Shown here: one piece after another, positions 1 to 8,281 of the stretch
Numbering within the stretch: the first letter of the stretch is position 1
Layout of the letters: each line of letters starts with the position of its first letter
Assembly (NCBI RefSeq): GCF_000517425.1
Contig: NZ_CP006569.1
Span: 1,302,001-1,366,000, forward strand
Reading direction: 5' to 3'
Source: Sodalis praecaptivus
Lineage (GTDB): Bacteria; Pseudomonadota; Gammaproteobacteria; Enterobacterales; Enterobacteriaceae
DNA: 64,000 bases
The notes under the pieces: model-generated
What the model was told of the DNA's origin: nothing
What the model saw: the letters and a program-made list of their open reading frames with translations, nothing else
The model's database searches: none
Translations under genes and position numbers: made by a program

Positions 1-2
1 TT

Positions 3-1082
3 TTGGCTTGTAAAATTATACTCCCTGTTTTACTAATGTCGATTTTATACACCATCTGGTCATTATTGTGTGAAATGGTATCTTATAATGCTCAGGGAAC
101 GTTATTCACACCAGGTAAGCGCTGGTTTGTGGCTGCGGTAATTAGCTGGTATGCTGTATGGTTATATAATCACGATAGTGCTCAACGCGCACTCATACGC
201 CGATATTGTATATTTTCTCTATTGAGTGCATTTATCATCGCAAGTATTTATGGTATATGGCAATATATCGAGACATCAGATCGCATAGTTTTTGCTATGA
301 ATCGAGCCACAGGCGCAGCATATCAATATAGCGCATTATCGTTAGTATTGATGACTGTCACCTTATGTGATAGATTAAGCCTAAAAAAACAATATTTTAT
401 TTTTACTTCAGGACTTTTGTCGATATATGTGATCTTCCTTACCGAAACGAGATCTGCAATGGTCATCCATACATTGGCTGTAAGCATGCTGATCTTACAT
501 GTTGTATTTAAATATAAAAAATTAAAATCAATCCCCTTGGTATTTATCATTCTGACCTTGGCATCGATCATCTACACTAATTGGGATTTAATTTCATTAC
601 GTTATAATAGAACATCGCAAGAATTTTCACTTTACCAACAGGGTAATGACAAAACTTCATTAGGTGCCAGATTTACTATGTGGCGTGTTGGCGTCATGGC
701 ATTCATCAATGCACCGTTAGGTGAAACACAAGCCTTTAGAAACGAAAAAATAGTGGATTTTCTGCATTCTGAAAAAAATCAAAATTCCGATGCACTCAGA
801 TATTTAAATGTTCACTTACATAATGAAATCATTCAGACTGGCTCTTTGTTTGGAATATTTGGTATTTATATTTTAGGTTTTTTTTATTACACGCTAATAT
901 TTAGCAATAGTCTCGGAAAAAACTTTCTCTACAATCCAATCTCACTGTTATCTTTGACTGCTTTGCTTTATGGTTTAACTGATGTTATTTTAACTTCAAT
1001 AGAATATGTGGTGGTATTCTCTTTACTTCTGATCACCTCCAGGTTAGCATGCAATGAACCTGGCAATGCCATAAAAGATTGA
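3..1082 (+). CDS. O-antigen ligase / Wzy_C family polymerase, left end outside window
   Basis: This is an inner-membrane protein of the WaaL (RfaL)/Wzy_C family, which joins O-antigen or a related polysaccharide to lipid A-core on the periplasmic side. The visible 359 residues are a series of hydrophobic segments interrupted around residues 190-275 by a polar loop containing LGARFTMWRVG and VHLHNEIIQTG, the Arg and His-containing signature region of this family. The frame is open to the left edge and the first codon is TTG, so the N-terminus is probably missing (family members are about 400 residues). The gene is much richer in A+T than everything to its right, as is usual for lipopolysaccharide loci exchanged between strains. 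Ligase versus Wzy polymerase cannot be decided from sequence alone. Confidence 0.75.
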   Translation: MACKIILPVLLMSILYTIWSLLCEMVSYNAQGTLFTPGKRWFVAAVISWYAVWLYNHDSAQRALIRRYCIFSLLSAFIIASIYGIWQYIETSDRIVFAMNRATGAAYQYSALSLVLMTVTLCDRLSLKKQYFIFTSGLLSIYVIFLTETRSAMVIHTLAVSMLILHVVFKYKKLKSIPLVFIILTLASIIYTNWDLISLRYNRTSQEFSLYQQGNDKTSLGARFTMWRVGVMAFINAPLGETQAFRNEKIVDFLHSEKNQNSDALRYLNVHLHNEIIQTGSLFGIFGIYILGFFYYTLIFSNSLGKNFLYNPISLLSLTALLYGLTDVILTSIEYVVVFSLLLITSRLACNEPGNAIKD

Positions 1083-1392
1083 AAATTGTCTTTATAGATG
1101 CCATTGTAATTTAAAAACTCCGTAATGTGAAAAATTGCGGAGTTAAAACAGCATTCAATGAATTTTGTAATGATAATAATAATTGGTGACTCGCAAGACT
1201 TGACGAGAAAACAACATTTAATCAATCACAATATATACAGAAGTTCATTAAGCGAAAATTTTTTTAGGCCCCGTAGGCGGTGTTGCCACTCAAAAGAAGG
1301 GGCGGGCAGGCCCCACACCTGTCTTCCCCTGTCGTGATGGAGATGGTATGGTTTTTGACCACCCACCGGCCGAAATAGAGAAAGGATCTCGT
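1083..1392. other. Intergenic, AT-rich, with one hairpin
   Basis: No gene is seen here. An imperfect 10-bp stem (AACTCCGTAA at 1116 pairing with TTGCGGAGTT ending at 1144, one G-T pair) lies about 35 bp after the ligase stop. Its T-rich flank (TTTTTAAATT) is on the minus-strand side, so as an intrinsic terminator it would act mainly on leftward transcription. Base composition changes from AT-rich to GC-rich near 1260. Confidence 0.4.
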
Positions 1393-1836
1393 ATGCGACG
1401 CGTCAATCGTACTTTATCTATTTGTATATGCTCTACTTTTCTCATCATCCCTTTTTTAATCCAGGCACATGAAAGCAATAAGGATGGGGGTATTAACGTC
1501 GAAAAACTGCTTGAGACGGAAAAGTCTTGGGATGGCGTTGCATACCAGGCATACCCTAAAGGCACACCGCAACTTTCCGTTCTCAAAATTACCGTAGCGC
1601 CCAATACCAGTCTCCCCTGGCATGAACACCCGATTCCCAATGCAGCCTATGTGCTAAAAGGGGCTTTGACCGTTGAAAAAAAAGCGAATGGCGAAAAACG
1701 CACGCTTAAGGCCGGAGACGTGGTGTCAGAGATGGTCGACAGCGCGCATCGCGGTTACACCGGCAAAGAAGGCGTCACCCTTGTGGTGTTCTATGCGGGG
1801 CAAAAAGGGCTCCCTTTATCGAAACCGGCCGGATAA
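1393..1836 (+). CDS. Secreted cupin-domain protein
   Basis: A 147-residue protein with an N-terminal signal peptide (basic MRRVNR, hydrophobic stretch to about residue 22, cleavage plausible after IQA-H) followed by one cupin barrel. The metal-binding motif is visible as PWHEHPIPNAAYVLKG with a later AHRGYTG, so a periplasmic metal-dependent or sugar/small-molecule binding role is likely, but no substrate can be named. The ATG at 1393 is chosen over an in-frame upstream start because AGAAAGGA lies just before it and it begins exactly at the signal peptide. It stands alone between AT-rich DNA and a gene-poor gap. Confidence 0.75.
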   Translation: MRRVNRTLSICICSTFLIIPFLIQAHESNKDGGINVEKLLETEKSWDGVAYQAYPKGTPQLSVLKITVAPNTSLPWHEHPIPNAAYVLKGALTVEKKANGEKRTLKAGDVVSEMVDSAHRGYTGKEGVTLVVFYAGQKGLPLSKPAG

Positions 1837-2326
1837 CTGCGCCACAATAGGCGTGTTTTCCCTGCGGGCATGTTCCGTTAGCGCTCTTTCCATTAAGCGC
1901 GTAATTGAAACGCTACGGCTTCACCGCATGCGGTAACATTTTAAGCGTCGTGGCGCCGCTGGCTTGCCAGGTTAACCGTTTCACCCGCGCCGGGTCTCGG
2001 GCATTAACCGCCGTAGCCGCTGGGCAAAATGTGAAGATTCTCGTTATGACCCGGTATTTCACCGCCGTTGAGGGGTTGACTTGACGCCTATCGGCGCGGG
2101 CCCGTAGCGCACAGCGTCCCTCCTTTTGCCCTGGTTATGCCGCAGCAAGGACGACCGTTGTGCTCATCGTTTTGCGGACACCACAACGCGCTGGGGGGTG
2201 ATTTCGCCGCAGCGGCTAGGAGGCTGCGGCGTAAACAACGGCTTTCTCGCCTCGTTGTAACCCTGATGTTTCGCTCTGCGGCTGTTGGCGTTTTGGCCCC
2301 GATTCGCTGGCGAACTTTGGTGCGTT
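1837..2326. other. Intergenic gap without recognised gene
   Basis: About 490 bases between the cupin gene and the HxlR gene. Open frames of 60-80 codons exist on both strands around 2137-2379 but show no recognisable domain, no clear ribosome binding site and arginine/proline-rich composition typical of chance GC-rich frames. No RNA gene or convincing terminator was seen. Confidence 0.4.
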
Positions 2327-2677
2327 TTAGCTGGCGGGCGCCGACGAAGGGAAATCATCCTTCTGCTCTGCCCATTTAAGCATGGCGTCTAACGCCGGGC
2401 ATAATGCCTGGCCCCAGGGTGTCAGGCGGTATTCGACCTTGGGGGGAACTTGCGGATAAATTTTGCGTGCCACGATGCCATCCGCTTCCAATTGCCGCAA
2501 TTGCTGGGCAAGCATCTTCTGTGAAATACCGGGGATCAGTTTTTCCAGGTCGGAATAACGCTGCACTTTCCCGTCAAACAGGTGGAACAGTATGATGAGT
2601 TTCCATCTCCCCTCTAAAAGCTTGAGCACGTGTTCCACCCCATTGGCCGCGGTCGCCGGTGTATAGATCTTTCTCAT
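2327..2677 (-). CDS. HxlR-family winged-helix transcriptional regulator
   Basis: A 116-residue protein that is almost entirely one HxlR winged-helix domain: LLEGRWKLIILFHLFDG, SDLEKLIPGISQKMLAQQLRQL as the helix-turn-helix, and the wing KIYPQVPPKVEYRLTPWGQAL. HxlR proteins commonly sense electrophiles, quinones or oxidants and repress a divergent oxidoreductase. Here the neighbour on the other strand is a short-chain dehydrogenase with about 340 bp to its most likely start, which fits that arrangement. There is no extra effector domain and no conserved N-terminal cysteine of the YodB type, so the signal is unknown. Confidence 0.85.
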   Translation of the reverse strand: MRKIYTPATAANGVEHVLKLLEGRWKLIILFHLFDGKVQRYSDLEKLIPGISQKMLAQQLRQLEADGIVARKIYPQVPPKVEYRLTPWGQALCPALDAMLKWAEQKDDFPSSAPAS

Positions 2678-2767
2678 AGGTAGGTTACTTACTTTTAGGT
2701 GCGTTCTTGATAATTGGTTAGCTTATGAAGAAAATAATCGCACGGCAATCAATAATTAGAAACGACC

Positions 2768-3016
2768 ATGACGTGTTCATTACCCGAAGCATTTAAGACC
2801 TCCTTTACCGTGAACAATGATGCGGAAATTACCCGTTTGACCGCCTGTTCTGCGCCTAATGCTGCCGTTTCGGATGAGCGACAGGCCGATCAAGGCCGCG
2901 ACGCTATCTCGTCTTGGCGGCCAGCGGCGCAGCAGGCCTACCCCTACCGTGTTGCCCCTCGGAATGTAGGGCGGCCGGGGCGAGGGGACCGGGTGGTCGC
3001 GAAGGTTGTACCGCCG
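2768..3016 (+). other. Open 83-codon extension upstream of the SDR gene, probably not translated
   Basis: The dehydrogenase frame is open upstream to an ATG at 2768, but the 83 residues have no domain resemblance and are rich in Arg/Pro/Ala, while the SDR fold starts cleanly at the internal ATG at 3017. It may be a leader region or a remnant of another gene fused in frame. The HxlR operator would be expected within or just before this stretch, but no inverted repeat was convincing. Confidence 0.35.
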
Positions 3017-3796
3017 ATGAAATGGGATTTGCAACTACAAGGTCAGCGCGTCCTGGTGACCTCGGGGACCAAAGGCGTAGGCATGGCGGTGGTTCAACTC
3101 ATGCAACAACTGGGTGCCAGGGTGCTCACTAGCGCGCGTCATCGGCCGGACGATACGCCGGCGGAATTTTTTGTCGCCGCCGATTTGACCACCTATGAAG
3201 GCTGTGATGCCGTAGCCAGGGCCGTCGGTAGCCACCTTGGGGGCGTGGACGTCATTGTGCATGTCTTAGGCGGTTCGTCAGCGCCAGCAGGGGGATTCGC
3301 GGCGCTGGGTGAGGAGGCGTGGCAGCGTGAGCTGAACCTCAACCTCCTGCCCGCCGTACGGCTGGATCGCGCGCTGCTGCCTGCGATGTTGGCGCAAAAG
3401 AAGGGGGTTATCATTCACGTGACCTCAGTCCAGCGTGCGTTGCCTTTACCCGAATCGACCACGGCCTATGCCGCCGCTAAAGCCGCGCTATCGACCTACA
3501 GCAAGAGTTTGTCAAAAGAAGTGACGCCGCAAGGCGTTCGGGTGGTACGTGTGGCGCCGGTGTGGATTGAAACCGAGGCCGCCGTGGCCCTAGCCGAACG
3601 GCTTGCGCAGCAGGCGGAGACCGACTACGAAGGGGGAAAACGCATCATCATGAACGCCCTCGGCGGCATTCCGCTCGGGCGGCCCTCGACGCCTGCCGAG
3701 GTTGCCCATCTTATTGCGTTCCTGGCATCACCCCTGGCGGCGGCAATTTCCGGTACAGAATACGTGATTGACGGGGGCACAATCCCCACGGCCTAA
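3017..3796 (+). CDS. Short-chain dehydrogenase/reductase (SDR), HxlR-linked
   Basis: A 259-residue SDR enzyme predicted to be an NAD(P)-dependent oxidoreductase. The Rossmann glycine motif is [12 protein letters not shown] near the N-terminus, the strand-4 motif is the unusual VLGGSS instead of NNAG, the catalytic Ser lies in IHVTSVQR and the catalytic pair in YAAAKAAL. It ends with the usual [10 protein letters not shown]. The start at 3017 is preferred because it gives a normal SDR length and begins at the first beta strand. Pairing with the divergent HxlR regulator suggests stress- or quinone-induced expression. The substrate is unknown. Confidence 0.82.
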   Translation: MKWDLQLQGQRVLVTSGTKGVGMAVVQLMQQLGARVLTSARHRPDDTPAEFFVAADLTTYEGCDAVARAVGSHLGGVDVIVHVLGGSSAPAGGFAALGEEAWQRELNLNLLPAVRLDRALLPAMLAQKKGVIIHVTSVQRALPLPESTTAYAAAKAALSTYSKSLSKEVTPQGVRVVRVAPVWIETEAAVALAERLAQQAETDYEGGKRIIMNALGGIPLGRPSTPAEVAHLIAFLASPLAAAISGTEYVIDGGTIPTA

Positions 3797-3911
3797 CGGG
3801 CGTGAAAAGTATGATGGCCAGGGCGGTGTTAACGGAGGGTCGGCGGTAGGCGCGCGGCCGCACGCCGGGCGTGCCGCGATGTCGCGACCATCGAGGGCAG
3901 ACGCGCTTGCT

Positions 3912-4553
3912 CTAGCGCTGCTCGCCGCGCTCCCCCTTAGAAGTTGGCCAGGTGCTGAGCACGTGATCGACCAGTCCCGCCAACGCGTCCTTCGACGCGC
4001 CGGCCTTCGCCTGCACCGCCATACCCTGCGAAACGGCCATAACGTAGGATGCCGAATGTGCGGGGTTCACCCACGCCGGCAAATCATCCTCCGCCTGCGC
4101 CCGCTCAAAACGTTGGGCCAGTAATGCTTGCGCCAACTCGCGCCGGCGTACCAGTTCGCGACGAATGGCTTCGGCGTCATCCGAACAGGCGAGGGCGCCA
4201 TTAATGCCCAGGCAACCCGGGTGTGCGGCGTCGAGGGTATGGAGCGCTAGGGCACCGCGCAGCATATGTTCCACCACCTTCAATGAGGTAGGCGCATCCA
4301 ACGCTTGCGTCATGAAGCACATATATTTTGTTTGATAAAGGTCAAGGGCCTTGCCAAACAGCGATGCCTTATTGCCAAACGCAGCGTAAAGGCCGGGACG
4401 GGCGACGCCCGTGGCCTTGGTCAAATCGTCAAACGAGGCGCCTTCATAACTTTTTTGCCAGAAAACGGCCAACGCCGCGTCAAGCGCCTCGCCTTCATCG
4501 AACTGTTTATGTCTTCCCACAACCTGCCCATCATTTAATTCAGTAATGGTCAT
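3912..4553 (-). CDS. TetR/AcrR-family transcriptional repressor
   Basis: A 213-residue protein with an N-terminal TetR helix-turn-helix (residues about 37-66, SFDDLTKATGVARPGLYAAF followed by GNKASLF) and a helical ligand-binding C-terminal half. It is transcribed away from a short-chain dehydrogenase with about 200 bp between starts, the same regulator/enzyme layout as bdcR-bdcA (yjgJ-yjgI) in E. coli, so it probably represses that dehydrogenase and itself. The AT-richer stretch 4554-4750 should hold the shared promoters. No perfect operator palindrome was identified. Confidence 0.83.
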   Translation of the reverse strand: MTITELNDGQVVGRHKQFDEGEALDAALAVFWQKSYEGASFDDLTKATGVARPGLYAAFGNKASLFGKALDLYQTKYMCFMTQALDAPTSLKVVEHMLRGALALHTLDAAHPGCLGINGALACSDDAEAIRRELVRRRELAQALLAQRFERAQAEDDLPAWVNPAHSASYVMAVSQGMAVQAKAGASKDALAGLVDHVLSTWPTSKGERGEQR

Positions 4554-4750
4554 TATAAAACGCTTGACGCCGTTTGTACAATAACCTACCGTTCGATACA
4601 GTAACGATCGATATTCTATTTACTGTAAACCAAACTCGGCGAAAGCGATCGCCCCAATTTCCAAAAAACGATCGGGATAGGGGGTGGCTGCCGGTTTTGT
4701 AGTGCATTCCATTTCCCTTTCTATCAGGCAGGGTAAAACTTAGGGGTTTG

Positions 4751-5509
4751 ATGATGAATAACACGCTTTCCGGCAAAGTAGCCTTGATTACCGGCGGTTC
4801 ACGCGGGTTGGGAGCCGCCACCGCGGCCGCGTTGGCGGCTCAGGGCGCAGATGTTGCCATAAGTTATGTCGCATCCGCGGATAAGGCGGCAGCCGTGGTG
4901 GCTAAGCTGCAAAAAAGCGGGGTTCGGGCCGCAGCGTTTCAGGCGGACCAGGGGGACCCGGCAGCGCCGATGCGGCTGATCCAGCAGGTTGTGGATCGGT
5001 TCGGTCAACTCGACATACTGGTCAACAATGCCGCCGTGGCCTGGCAGGGCCATAAGATAGACGATCCGGCGATCGACAACGCCGCGATGGATAGGCAATG
5101 GGCGATCAATACCCATGGCGTTATCGCTACCCTCCGCGCCGCGGTCAAAGTGTTACCCGAAGGGGGGCGGATAATTTCGGTCGGATCTGGCCTGGGTACG
5201 CGCGTCGCTTTTGCGGGGACCACGGACTACGCGGCGAGTAAGGCCGCCATCGTTGCTTATAGCCGGGGCGCCGCGCGCGATCTCGGTGCGCGCAAGATTA
5301 CCGTCAATGTGGTGCAGGCAGGGGTCATGGATACCGATATGGCGGCGAATTCACAAGGCAAACTGCCGCCTGGGTTGCTGGAAACCTTTGCGATACCGCG
5401 TTATGCAACCCTTGAAGAGGTGACGGCGACGATTGTGTTCCTGGCGGGGCCGGAAGCGGGCTTCATTACCGGCTCGGTGATTGAGGTGAACGGCGGATTC
5501 ACCGCCTGA
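4751..5509 (+). CDS. Short-chain dehydrogenase/reductase, BdcA-like, TetR-linked
   Basis: A roughly 252-residue SDR oxidoreductase. Visible are the cofactor motif ITGGSRGLG, the structural LVNNAAVA, the catalytic Ser in SVGSGLGTR, and the catalytic YAASKAAI. The C-terminus EVNGGF is standard. ATG codons at 4751 and 4754 both follow AGGGG at about the right distance, so the exact start is uncertain by one codon. The divergent TetR neighbour and the ARDLGARKITVNVVQAG region recall E. coli BdcA, a protein linked to cyclic-di-GMP and biofilm dispersal. That functional transfer is only a suggestion. Confidence 0.82.
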   Translation: MMNNTLSGKVALITGGSRGLGAATAAALAAQGADVAISYVASADKAAAVVAKLQKSGVRAAAFQADQGDPAAPMRLIQQVVDRFGQLDILVNNAAVAWQGHKIDDPAIDNAAMDRQWAINTHGVIATLRAAVKVLPEGGRIISVGSGLGTRVAFAGTTDYAASKAAIVAYSRGAARDLGARKITVNVVQAGVMDTDMAANSQGKLPPGLLETFAIPRYATLEEVTATIVFLAGPEAGFITGSVIEVNGGFTA

Positions 5510-5534
5510 TCGGAGGTTAGCCGGAGAACGGTGC

Positions 5535-5900
5535 CTATTTCGCCGGCGTTTTGGGCGTGAAACGCGCCTCGGTCATTTCCGTCCGTGCCGGTGGATCCAT
5601 GGCCTCAACGGCTTTTTGCAGTTCGGATAACGCGAATTTCAGGCGCTCGACTTCCTGCTGTAGCGCCTGCACTTCCAGCGCGGCACGGTTGGCTTTGGGG
5701 AAGGCGTCCAGTACATCGTCCTGATGGAACATCCGCACCTGACGATTGTTCTGGAACACCAGTTGATATTTCAACCGCCCGCTGTTGATGGCATTGTAAA
5801 CGGTTTTGCGGCTCACCATGGCGATGTCGATCACCTGGCTTACCCTCAACATGGCTTTATTCACCGCCGTCTTCCCCTTTGCGCTTTGACCGTCTCCCAT
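5535..5900 (-). CDS. Small helix-turn-helix protein with coiled coil, last gene of the PTS operon
   Basis: A 121-residue protein with a MerR/excisionase-type helix-turn-helix (LRVSQVIDIAMVSRKTVYNA at residues about 18-37) followed by a wing-like RQVRMFHQDDVL and a heptad-rich coiled-coil segment (LQQEVERLKFALSELQKAVE). It starts one base after the IIA stop codon, so it is almost certainly co-transcribed with the PTS genes and may be their regulator, though it is unlike the usual DeoR/GatR repressors of galactitol systems. ATG at 5852 (residue 17) is an alternative start. No specific family name can be given. Confidence 0.6.
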   Translation of the reverse strand: MGDGQSAKGKTAVNKAMLRVSQVIDIAMVSRKTVYNAINSGRLKYQLVFQNNRQVRMFHQDDVLDAFPKANRAALEVQALQQEVERLKFALSELQKAVEAMDPPARTEMTEARFTPKTPAK

Positions 5901-5901
5901 T

Positions 5902-6357
5902 CTAACGAGTTGTGATGGCCTGCGAGAATGTTTTCGCTATCTCTGCCGGTGAGTATTCGCTGATTTTGTTCACTGCATCAACATCCGCCAGCAGGGCGAA
6001 CAGCGATTGGATAATCGCGACTTTCTCGCAGGTTGGATCGATGGCCATCAGCACCACGATCGCCGGTTTAACCTGTTGCTCCGGGGCGTCGGTGCGCTGG
6101 AACGCCACACCGGCGCGGTTGATGGCAACCGCGAAACCGGTTTTATTGACATGCTCATATTCGGTATGCGGAATGGCGATGGCATGGGTTTCCATATCGA
6201 TGCCGGTGGGGTATTCCCGCTCGCGCGCCAGTACGCCGCCAAGAAAGCTGTCTTTGACCAGGCCATCAGCGAGCAGGCTATCCGCCAGCAGCGTCAGTAA
6301 TTGCTCCCGGCTGATTGGCTGGTCAACCACGATGACGCGGCGTTCGCTAAACATCAT
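5902..6357 (-). CDS. PTS sugar transporter subunit IIA (galactitol/fructose-mannitol type)
   Basis: A 151-residue cytoplasmic phosphotransferase IIA domain. The phosphorylated histidine is in AIAIPHTEYEHV, the signature of the fructose/mannitol/galactitol IIA fold. It accepts phosphate from HPr and passes it to IIB. The start ATG overlaps the stop of the IIC gene in ATGA (6354-6357), so translation is coupled. The protein sits third in a IIB-IIC-IIA-regulator operon. Confidence 0.88.
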   Translation of the reverse strand: MMFSERRVIVVDQPISREQLLTLLADSLLADGLVKDSFLGGVLAREREYPTGIDMETHAIAIPHTEYEHVNKTGFAVAINRAGVAFQRTDAPEQQVKPAIVVLMAIDPTCEKVAIIQSLFALLADVDAVNKISEYSPAEIAKTFSQAITTR

Positions 6358-7733
6358 GATGCGTTCTCCACATGGGTTTCAGCCTGCTGCGCCTGCGCCA
6401 GCTCCCGGGCTTCTTGCAAAATCTTGCGCCGATTCCATAGCGCCAGCAGCAGGGTTATCACGGTGAGGACCACAACGCCCACCACCTTGAATTTAAATCC
6501 TTGAATCATCGCCCAGGGCAGCATGGCGCCGGCATAGTCAACGCTGCTGATGCTGGAGGCGCCGTTGGGCAGCGAGAAACCGGTGCTGACGGCGGTGCTG
6601 GTCACCAGCGGCGCCAGGTTAGTACCGATTAATAGCGCCAGACTTAAGGTCAACAGACCGGTTAGCAGCGTGCGGAACATATCGCCGCGACAAACGGCGG
6701 TCACGAGCACAAAGGCGAACGGCAAACCGGTGAGCGAGGCGAAGGGCAGGAATTCATTGCCGGGAATGATCGCCGCCAGCACCAGCATAATCGGTATCAT
6801 CACCATCGATACCGACAGCGTAACCGGGTGGCCGACGCTGACCGCGGAGTCTAGGCCAATAGATATCTGCCCGAAAGAGCCGGCGCGCGCCTGGGCGATT
6901 TCCTGGATGCGTTCGCTGATGGGATAGACGCCCTCCATCAGCATTTTCGCCATTCGCGGAATGATGGTCATGACCGCGGCCATGGTAATTGCGGTTTGTA
7001 AAATTGCTTTCACCTCCACGCCGGCGATAATTGCCAGCACGCCGCCGATGATGGCTCCGAGGGAAGCCGGATCCCCCAGGACGGACAGGCGGCGCTGGAT
7101 CACCTCGGTATCGATTTTGATGTCGCGCACGTAAGGGATGCGATCCACCACAAAGTTCACCAACCAGGCGGCGGGAACGAACGAGGCAGAGAAGCCATGG
7201 GGAACGGAAATGCCCGGTAGGCTGAGATATTTTTCCACATCTTTACTGGTGCGATCGGCGATAACCATCGTGATGGCACAGTTGAGCACCGCCGCGAACA
7301 GCCCCAGCCACAGATTATCGGTGATAATGGCCACCAGCGAGCCGGCAAAGGCGTGGTGCCAGAGGTTCCAAATATCGACGTTCAGGATGCGCGTGGTTTT
7401 GGTGTACAGCATTAAGACATTCAGCGCGACGCACACCGGGATCACCAGGGCGCCCACCCGAGTACCCATCGCCACCGCGGCGGCGGCGGGCCATCCCATA
7501 TCCAGCACGGTCAGGTTGAGACCGAAACGGTTGACGATGGCATGGCTGACCGGCGTGAGGGAATCAATCATCAAATTGACGGTGATACTCAGACCGATAA
7601 AGCCAATACCCACCATCAGGCCGGCCTTGATGGCTTGCGATATCCGCAGGCGCAAAATGAGACCCAGCACAATAAAGATAAGCGGCATCATCACCGATGC
7701 GCCGGTGCTGATGATGTAGTCGATAATAAACAT
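6354..7733 (-). CDS. PTS transporter subunit IIC, GatC family
   Basis: A 459-residue polytopic inner-membrane permease of the galactitol (GatC/SgcC) IIC family, which moves a polyol or sugar while IIB phosphorylates it. About ten hydrophobic segments are visible, with family-typical stretches such as FIGLSITVNLMIDSL, VLDMGWPAAAAVAMGTRVGA, QISIGLDSAVSVGHPVTLS and the substrate-loop region INPG-like PGNEFLPFASLTGLPF. The gene lies 10 bases after IIB and overlaps IIA by 4. No phosphatase, dehydrogenase or aldolase lies nearby, so the transported compound cannot be inferred from context. Confidence 0.9.
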   Translation of the reverse strand: MFIIDYIISTGASVMMPLIFIVLGLILRLRISQAIKAGLMVGIGFIGLSITVNLMIDSLTPVSHAIVNRFGLNLTVLDMGWPAAAAVAMGTRVGALVIPVCVALNVLMLYTKTTRILNVDIWNLWHHAFAGSLVAIITDNLWLGLFAAVLNCAITMVIADRTSKDVEKYLSLPGISVPHGFSASFVPAAWLVNFVVDRIPYVRDIKIDTEVIQRRLSVLGDPASLGAIIGGVLAIIAGVEVKAILQTAITMAAVMTIIPRMAKMLMEGVYPISERIQEIAQARAGSFGQISIGLDSAVSVGHPVTLSVSMVMIPIMLVLAAIIPGNEFLPFASLTGLPFAFVLVTAVCRGDMFRTLLTGLLTLSLALLIGTNLAPLVTSTAVSTGFSLPNGASSISSVDYAGAMLPWAMIQGFKFKVVGVVVLTVITLLLALWNRRKILQEARELAQAQQAETHVENAS

Positions 7734-7743
7734 GGCGGGATCC

Positions 7744-8019
7744 TCAGCCCAGGATTTGGGCTTTAACGCTCTCGAATACCTTATCGGTGCCCATGCCGGT
7801 CAACAGCGGCAGCGCATTAATCACCGGCACCGCCACTTTGGCGGGCGAGGTTGAGACGATAAAATCCAGGTCGCTGCGCGTGGCGGCTTCGGCCACCGTG
7901 CCTTGCGAAATTCTCACCTTGTCAAGCAACCCTTCCGCCGCCAGATAGGTTTCCAGTTTTTTTAGCGCGACGGTACTGGTCGCTACGCCGGCGCCACAAC
8001 AGATCATCATGTGTTTCAT
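7744..8019 (-). CDS. PTS subunit IIB, galactitol type
   Basis: A 91-residue IIB protein with the phosphocysteine loop MICCGAGVATSTV close to the N-terminus, followed by the Rossmann-like fold expected of the lactose/galactitol IIB class. It transfers phosphate from IIA to the incoming sugar. It is first in the operon; the ATG at 8019 is preceded by a modest AATGAGAAC. An alternative ATG lies three codons in. Regulatory DNA with an inverted repeat sits about 65-80 bp upstream. Confidence 0.88.
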   Translation of the reverse strand: MKHMMICCGAGVATSTVALKKLETYLAAEGLLDKVRISQGTVAEAATRSDLDFIVSTSPAKVAVPVINALPLLTGMGTDKVFESVKAQILG

Positions 8020-8084
8020 AGTCAGTTCTCATTAAAGAAGGTGAACTGATTAAAACACTTTCAATGCAAATGAAATGTGATCAC

Positions 8085-8100
8085 TGTGTAATTTTACACA
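8085..8100. promoter_or_regulatory. Inverted repeat upstream of the PTS operon (operator candidate)
   Basis: TGTGTAATTTTACACA is a perfect 7-bp inverted repeat (TGTGTAA/TTACACA) with a 2-base spacer. It is immediately flanked by AAATGTGATCAC (8074-8085), which contains a CRP-like half-site TGTGA. The position about 65 bp before the IIB start suits an operator or activator site for the PTS genes. The binding protein is not known; the helix-turn-helix protein at the operon's end is one candidate. Confidence 0.5.
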
Positions 8101-8281
8101 CTAAATATCCCTTGTTTGATAAGTCAGGAGATAAACGGTGTCTACGGAAAGAATCAACGAGATTATTTTTATTTTAATTTATTGATTATAATATATTTTT
8201 AAAAGCGAGCGCGTCCTGAGCGCGATCGTCGAGATTAGCAAAGGCTGCCCGGGGTCTGTGTAACTGTAAAGCGGAATTTGC
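8101..8281. other. Intergenic spacer between PTS regulatory site and minisatellite
   Basis: AT-rich to about 8200, including TTTTATTTTAATTTATTGATTA-like stretches, then GC-rich. No gene or RNA recognised. Confidence 0.4.

Noticed and set aside
2137-2379. 80-codon forward frame and the opposing 64-codon frame
   Set aside because: Arg/Pro/Ser-rich, no ribosome binding site or family resemblance; likely chance frames in GC-rich DNA.
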